A DNA stretch of 32,407 nucleotides, taken from positions 97,501 to 129,907 of the forward strand of contig JAWQFJ010001824.1 in NCBI GenBank assembly GCA_034096865.1, written 5' to 3'. Shown in pieces: positions 28,943 through 32,407 of this stretch; position 1 is the first letter of the stretch, and each line of letters begins with the position of its first letter. The stretch comes from Theodoxus fluviatilis (taxonomy: Eukaryota; Mollusca; Gastropoda; Cycloneritida; Neritidae). A program made the position numbers and the translations under genes. The notes below the pieces were generated by a model. It ran no database searches. It saw only the letters and a list, made by a program, of their open reading frames with translations, and had not been told where the DNA came from.

Positions 28943-28950
28943 CGTCACAT
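28943..28950. promoter_or_regulatory. CRE-like site in the element 2 LTR
   Basis: Perfect palindrome TGACGTCA followed by CATGGCGG. In the LTR of a retroelement this is a plausible transcription-factor site, but it is only a sequence match. Confidence 0.4.
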
Positions 28951-29000
28951 GGCGGAAGCCCCACAATGCCTTGTTACATGAATAAACATAAACATCTACA

Positions 29001-29252
29001 GTAATCAAAAATGAACATTGAGCACGAGAATTGCGCTCAGCGCCCTGACAGCCGCGCTCGTGACAAACGAATGTTTGCAAGTTTGCTCCTGTGACAGATC
29101 AAGGGAGGTAACTTGAAAATAGAGTACTCGATCATCGCAGAAAGCAAAGTGTTGTCAGCCGCCTAATGTATGTGGTCTTATAGAATGTTTAGGATGTACA
29201 GTAATTGCATCAGATAAATAAGTGAATGAAATAAATAAGTAAGATGGATGTC

Positions 29253-29253
<1 letters not shown>
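29001..29253. other. Nothing recognised
   Basis: Unique sequence between the LTR and the GT tract. It contains CAAGGGAGGTAACTTG, an imperfect palindrome that I associate with molluscan repeats. Confidence 0.3.

Positions 29254-29327
<74 letters not shown>
29254..29327. repeat. GT microsatellite
   Basis: Clean (TG)n of about 72 bases next to the start of the reverse-oriented 11-bp array. Confidence 0.98.
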
Positions 29328-29335
29328 TAGTGTGA

Positions 29336-30726
29336 TTGCAAATAGTGAGCGAAAAGTGATCGAACTCTCAGCAAAATTTATAGAAAATTGTAAGAGAAAA
29401 TTGTAAGTGAAAAGTGATCCAATGGTCAAAAAATCATGAGCAAAAAGTGAATGATTTTTTAGCAAAAAATGAGCAAATAATATTCAAAACAAGATATCAT
29501 TTTGAGTGAAATGTGAGCAAAAACTGAGCGGAAAATAAGAATTTGAGCGAAAAACAAAGAAAAGGAAGCAAACAGTGCTAGAATTTGCAAAAAAAAAAGT
29601 GAGCAAGTAGTGAGCGAATTGTAAGAAAAACGTGAAGGAATTATGAGCGACGTGCAAGCAAATTTTTTAGAAAACAGTGAGCATTTTGTAAAATAAATGT
29701 GAACCAAGATTGAATGAAACGTGAGCAAAATGTGAGCAAAGCAATAATGAAAACCGAGCAAAGTGTGAGCGGAATGTGAACTAACAGTGTACAAAAAGTA
29801 AGCCAAATCTAAACGTAAAGTGAGCGAAATGTAAGCAAATTGCGATTTTAAACAACTGAACCAAAAGTGAGCTAATTGTTAACAAAAAGCGAGCGATATA
29901 ATTGTGATCGAATTATGAACGAAAAATGATCAAATTATGTGCAAAAACAGATCATGTAGTGAAGGAAGTGGACTTATAACTTACAATGTGAGCAAAATAT
30001 GAGAAAATCTCAAGGGAATTGTAAGCAAATTTTGAGCAGAAATTGAGCTAAAACGCTAGCGAATACTGAGCACAACGTGATCGAAATTTCGGTGAATCCG
30101 TAGCAAAACGTTAACCGCAGTGTGAGTAGAAAATTGGTGGGATTGAGAGTGATTTCTGAGGGGAAAGTAGTGAATTATGAGCAATACGCAGGCAAATTTG
30201 TGAGTAAAATGACAGCAAAAATATTGGGCGAAATGATAGCGAATTGTGAGCAAGAATAGAGCGAATAGTAAACAAAAAAGTGAGCAAAGGTGAGTGAGCT
30301 ACGAGGTGGCAACATGTAGGGAAACGTAAGGTATAAAAGTACGAAAAATAGCAAAATAAGTTAAATATCGGTGAATTGTGAGCAAATTGTGGGCGTTTTA
30401 TGAGCAAAGAGTGCGTGAATTGTAAACACATTTTGAGCGAGAAACGCCCATTGTTATCGAATTGTGAGCAAGAGAGTGAATGGATTCTGAGCCAAAAGTG
30501 AAGGGAGTCTGCGAGAAAAAGGAGTGAAAAGTGAACAAAAAGTGAGCGAATTATGAAAAAAGCTAATAGTGAGCGAAAAGTGAGGCGAGAAGTGAGCAAA
30601 AATCCAGTGAAAAATGAGCGAAAACTTTTTCAAGTCAAGAAATTGTAAGCGAATTGCGAGCGAATTATGAGCGAAAAGTGAGCAAATTGTGAGCTAAAAC
30701 AGATCATATAGTGAACGAATTGTGAT
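29336..30726 (-). repeat. Degenerate 11-bp array (GCTCAC unit), reverse copy
   Basis: About 1.4 kb of GTGAGCGAAAA / GTGAGCAAATT units, the reverse complement of the array at 18573-20325. It ends directly at the truncated start of a LINE (about 30727). Open frames on the minus strand are by-products. Confidence 0.92.
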
Positions 30727-32103
30727 CGACGTTTGCGGCCAAAGTTGGGGCAGGTCTCCGTCGCTCCATCACCAACCTGGTGATTCGTATTCTCGCCGCC
30801 GACATTCCGGACGTCGCCAGACAACTTCTTTTTGCTGCCAACCTGACCCCCCTCAGGAAGAAGGATGGCGGGATACGGCCCATCGGTGTGGGCAATACCT
30901 TCCGCCGGTTGGCCGCGAAGGTGGTGTGCCGACCGATAGTGCGCCGTCTCAGTGCGGAGTTCAAGCCGGTCCAACTGGGTGTCGGGGTGAGGGGCGGATG
31001 CGAGGGTGCGGCTCATGCAGTCCGCAGGTTCGTGGAGCGGCGACATGTGAAGCTCGACATGAGAAACGCATTCAACAGCGTCCGCAGAGATGGACTTCTG
31101 GAAGCCTGCTTAAAACGGGCACCGGAAGCCTATCCGCTCCAGTGGACGCAGAGGACGCTCTTGGCGGTTGGAGACAGAAGGGGCTCCCAGATGCTGAGAT
31201 CCCGGAATCCCAGCACAGTTGGGACCGCACTGCCAGTCGAGTTGACACGAACGAGCTCAGACCCCGTCTTAACCAGCATCGTTTGGTTTGTCTCTGCTCG
31301 ACCGCACAACCCAACACGCCATTCCCGCCACTTCTCTCGGCACCCTCCTAGACGACGAGACGCTGAGGATCGCTGTCTCTCTCCGCCTCGGCCAGCAGAT
31401 GTGTCAGAGCCACCCCTGTCGATGCGGCAAGACGGTCGACGTCTACGGCCTGCACCCGCTTTCATGCCGCTACAGTGCTGGGAGATTCCCACGCCACGCC
31501 GCCCTCAACGACGTCATCAAACGGTCGCTCGACTCTGCAGGCCTGTATTCCGTTTTGGAACCGGTTGGCCTTGACAGAGGAGACAGGCGGCGCCGCGACG
31601 GCGTGACTGTATTCCCATTCAAGAACGGCAAGTCACTTGTTTGGGACGCCACGTGCTCTGACTCTTTTGCGCCGTCTTTTGCGCCGACTCAGCCATCGAC
31701 CCAGGCCACGCCTGCCGGTCTGCCGAAGGGACGAAAAGGAGGAAATACGCCTCTATCACGGAGCGGTACCACTTCGTCCCGTTCGCAGTCGAAACGACTG
31801 GAGTGGTCGGACCGGCAGCAACGGAACTTATTCGAGAGATCGGCCAGCGGATTTCACTGTCGACAGATGACCCACGCCAGACACAATTCCTGTTTCAGAG
31901 AATCTCGCTGGCAATCGTGAGGGGCAACGCGTTCGCGATCACGTCGTCGGCCAAGCGTGAGGCTGCCCGTGACCCAAAGCCGAGGGGTTTCCCTTGTCTC
32001 TGACCCTGGCGGTTGTGTTTCCCATGGGTTTGCCATCAGTGATGTGGTCATGCTCCTCCCTCTCAAGTTGGGGTTGAAGGATATTAGATGTAGATGTAGA
32101 TAA
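30727..32103 (+). pseudogene. LINE with reverse transcriptase and restriction-like endonuclease, 5'-truncated and internally deleted
   Basis: The RT N-terminal half is open from about 30780: PLRKKDGGIRPIGVGNTFRRL (fingers) and VKLDMRNAFNSVRRDGLL, motif A with the catalytic Asp. After PEAYPL the frame is lost and the part with motif C (YADD) is missing. From about 31288 the C-terminal part reads CRCGKT, LHPLSC and [11 protein letters not shown], a CCHC-like zinc motif (C-x-C, H, C), then [10 protein letters not shown] and [12 protein letters not shown], resembling the PD-(D/E)xK restriction-like endonuclease of R2/R4/NeSL-type elements, which nicks the target DNA. A frameshift lies near 31690-31725; the last part ends at a stop at about 32001. 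The 3' UTR ends in (TAGATG)n at about 32083-32103, as in the short copy at 20479-20645. Placement in the R2/R4-like group is from motifs only. Confidence 0.75.
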
Positions 32104-32407
32104 CAAAGTAGATGAAATTTTAATAAATATTTTGGTAGAATACGATAGAATCGCAGTTTTAATTGCACTTCGTAATTAATGTAGCGGATCCATGCTCTGT
32201 TAGAGTTATTTTACATGAAGCTGTAAACGTTAGTTTTTGAAATCGTGCTGTGAGTGTTATTTATTGCAGAACTTGTACAACACGTTTGCCGGGCGCGGGG
32301 CTCATTGTTCGGTTCATATTAGAGGGTTTCCTAGTGTCGCGTGATAAACGGCGACAATAAGGGTGATGTGGGTTAGTCACCTCCTGTTTGTAAATAAATC
32401 GTGTAGA
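32104..32407. other. Nothing recognised
   Basis: AT-rich flank of the LINE to the window end. It contains AATAAA-type words but no gene or repeat that I can identify. Confidence 0.35.

Larger units (their letters stand above)
28259..29000 (-). mobile_element. 5' LTR of element 2, split by an inserted element
   Basis: The minus strand starts TGTAGATG at 29000 and ends TTCTACA at 28259, giving TG..CA ends and a 6-bp inverted terminus. Removing the 595-bp insertion and one 8-bp duplicate leaves about 139 bases, short but acceptable for Mag-like LTRs. It contains TGACGTCA (28943-28950), a CREB/ATF-type site, next to a GCCAT (YY1-like) motif, plausibly promoter elements. No matching 3' LTR is present in the window. 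Confidence 0.6.

Overview
This is eukaryotic, animal nuclear DNA, most likely from a mollusc and perhaps a gastropod. The evidence is long interrupted CA/CT/GT/GACA microsatellites, decayed LINEs of several clades, tRNA-derived SINEs, Mag/gypsy-type LTR elements, GT-AG introns and no prokaryotic gene organisation. The species assignment is inference from the style of the repeats. Most long open frames here are simple-repeat artefacts; the real coding content is split into short exons and broken transposon genes.

Left part (1 to 16.7 kb). The main host gene appears to lie on the minus strand. I assemble it from short open blocks with matching splice sites and reading phase: candidate exons at 15994-16238 and 14010-14251 (alternative copies of one exon), then 12145-12275, 11750-11785, 10479-10529, 9484-9717, 8663-8890, 4298-4585 and a possible last exon at 3116-3378, with a poly(A) signal near 2865. 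Five consecutive exons (11750 to 4298) are symmetrical phase 1-1. I do not recognise the protein. A 2.0-kb tandem duplication (about 12.68-14.70 and 14.70-16.68 kb) carries the duplicated exon. The large intron between 4.6 and 8.66 kb holds a plus-strand MYND zinc-finger fragment broken by a LINE, and the 3' end of a Tx1/L1-like LINE. At the far left are a 66-bp minisatellite, a 10-bp AAAGC-type array and the 3' end of a second LINE type.

Middle (16.7 to 24.4 kb). This is mostly repeats: an approximately 51-copy 16-bp G-rich minisatellite with a regular quadruplex-type G-run pattern, GGAGA-type purine tracts, and a 1.75-kb degenerate array of an 11-bp GCTCAC unit, into which a SINE has inserted with a clean 13-bp target duplication. 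A short LINE 3' end, long CT/CA and GT tracts, diverged tandem blocks and a GGCA/GACA tract follow.

Right part (24.4 to 32.4 kb). A decayed gypsy-like LTR element on the plus strand (leader repeats, gag with an Arg/Glu-rich helix, CCHC knuckle, retropepsin) meets a second, minus-strand Mag-like element (gag with two zinc knuckles, primer binding site, short LTR). A 186-bp inverted-repeat element sits at their junction, and a 595-bp inverted-repeat element interrupts the second element's LTR with an 8-bp duplication. The 11-bp GCTCAC array then reappears in reverse orientation (29.34-30.73 kb) and abuts a truncated LINE with reverse transcriptase and a restriction-like endonuclease tail, whose 3' end matches the short copy at 20.48 kb.

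I see no rRNA genes, functional tRNA genes, CRISPR arrays or operons.
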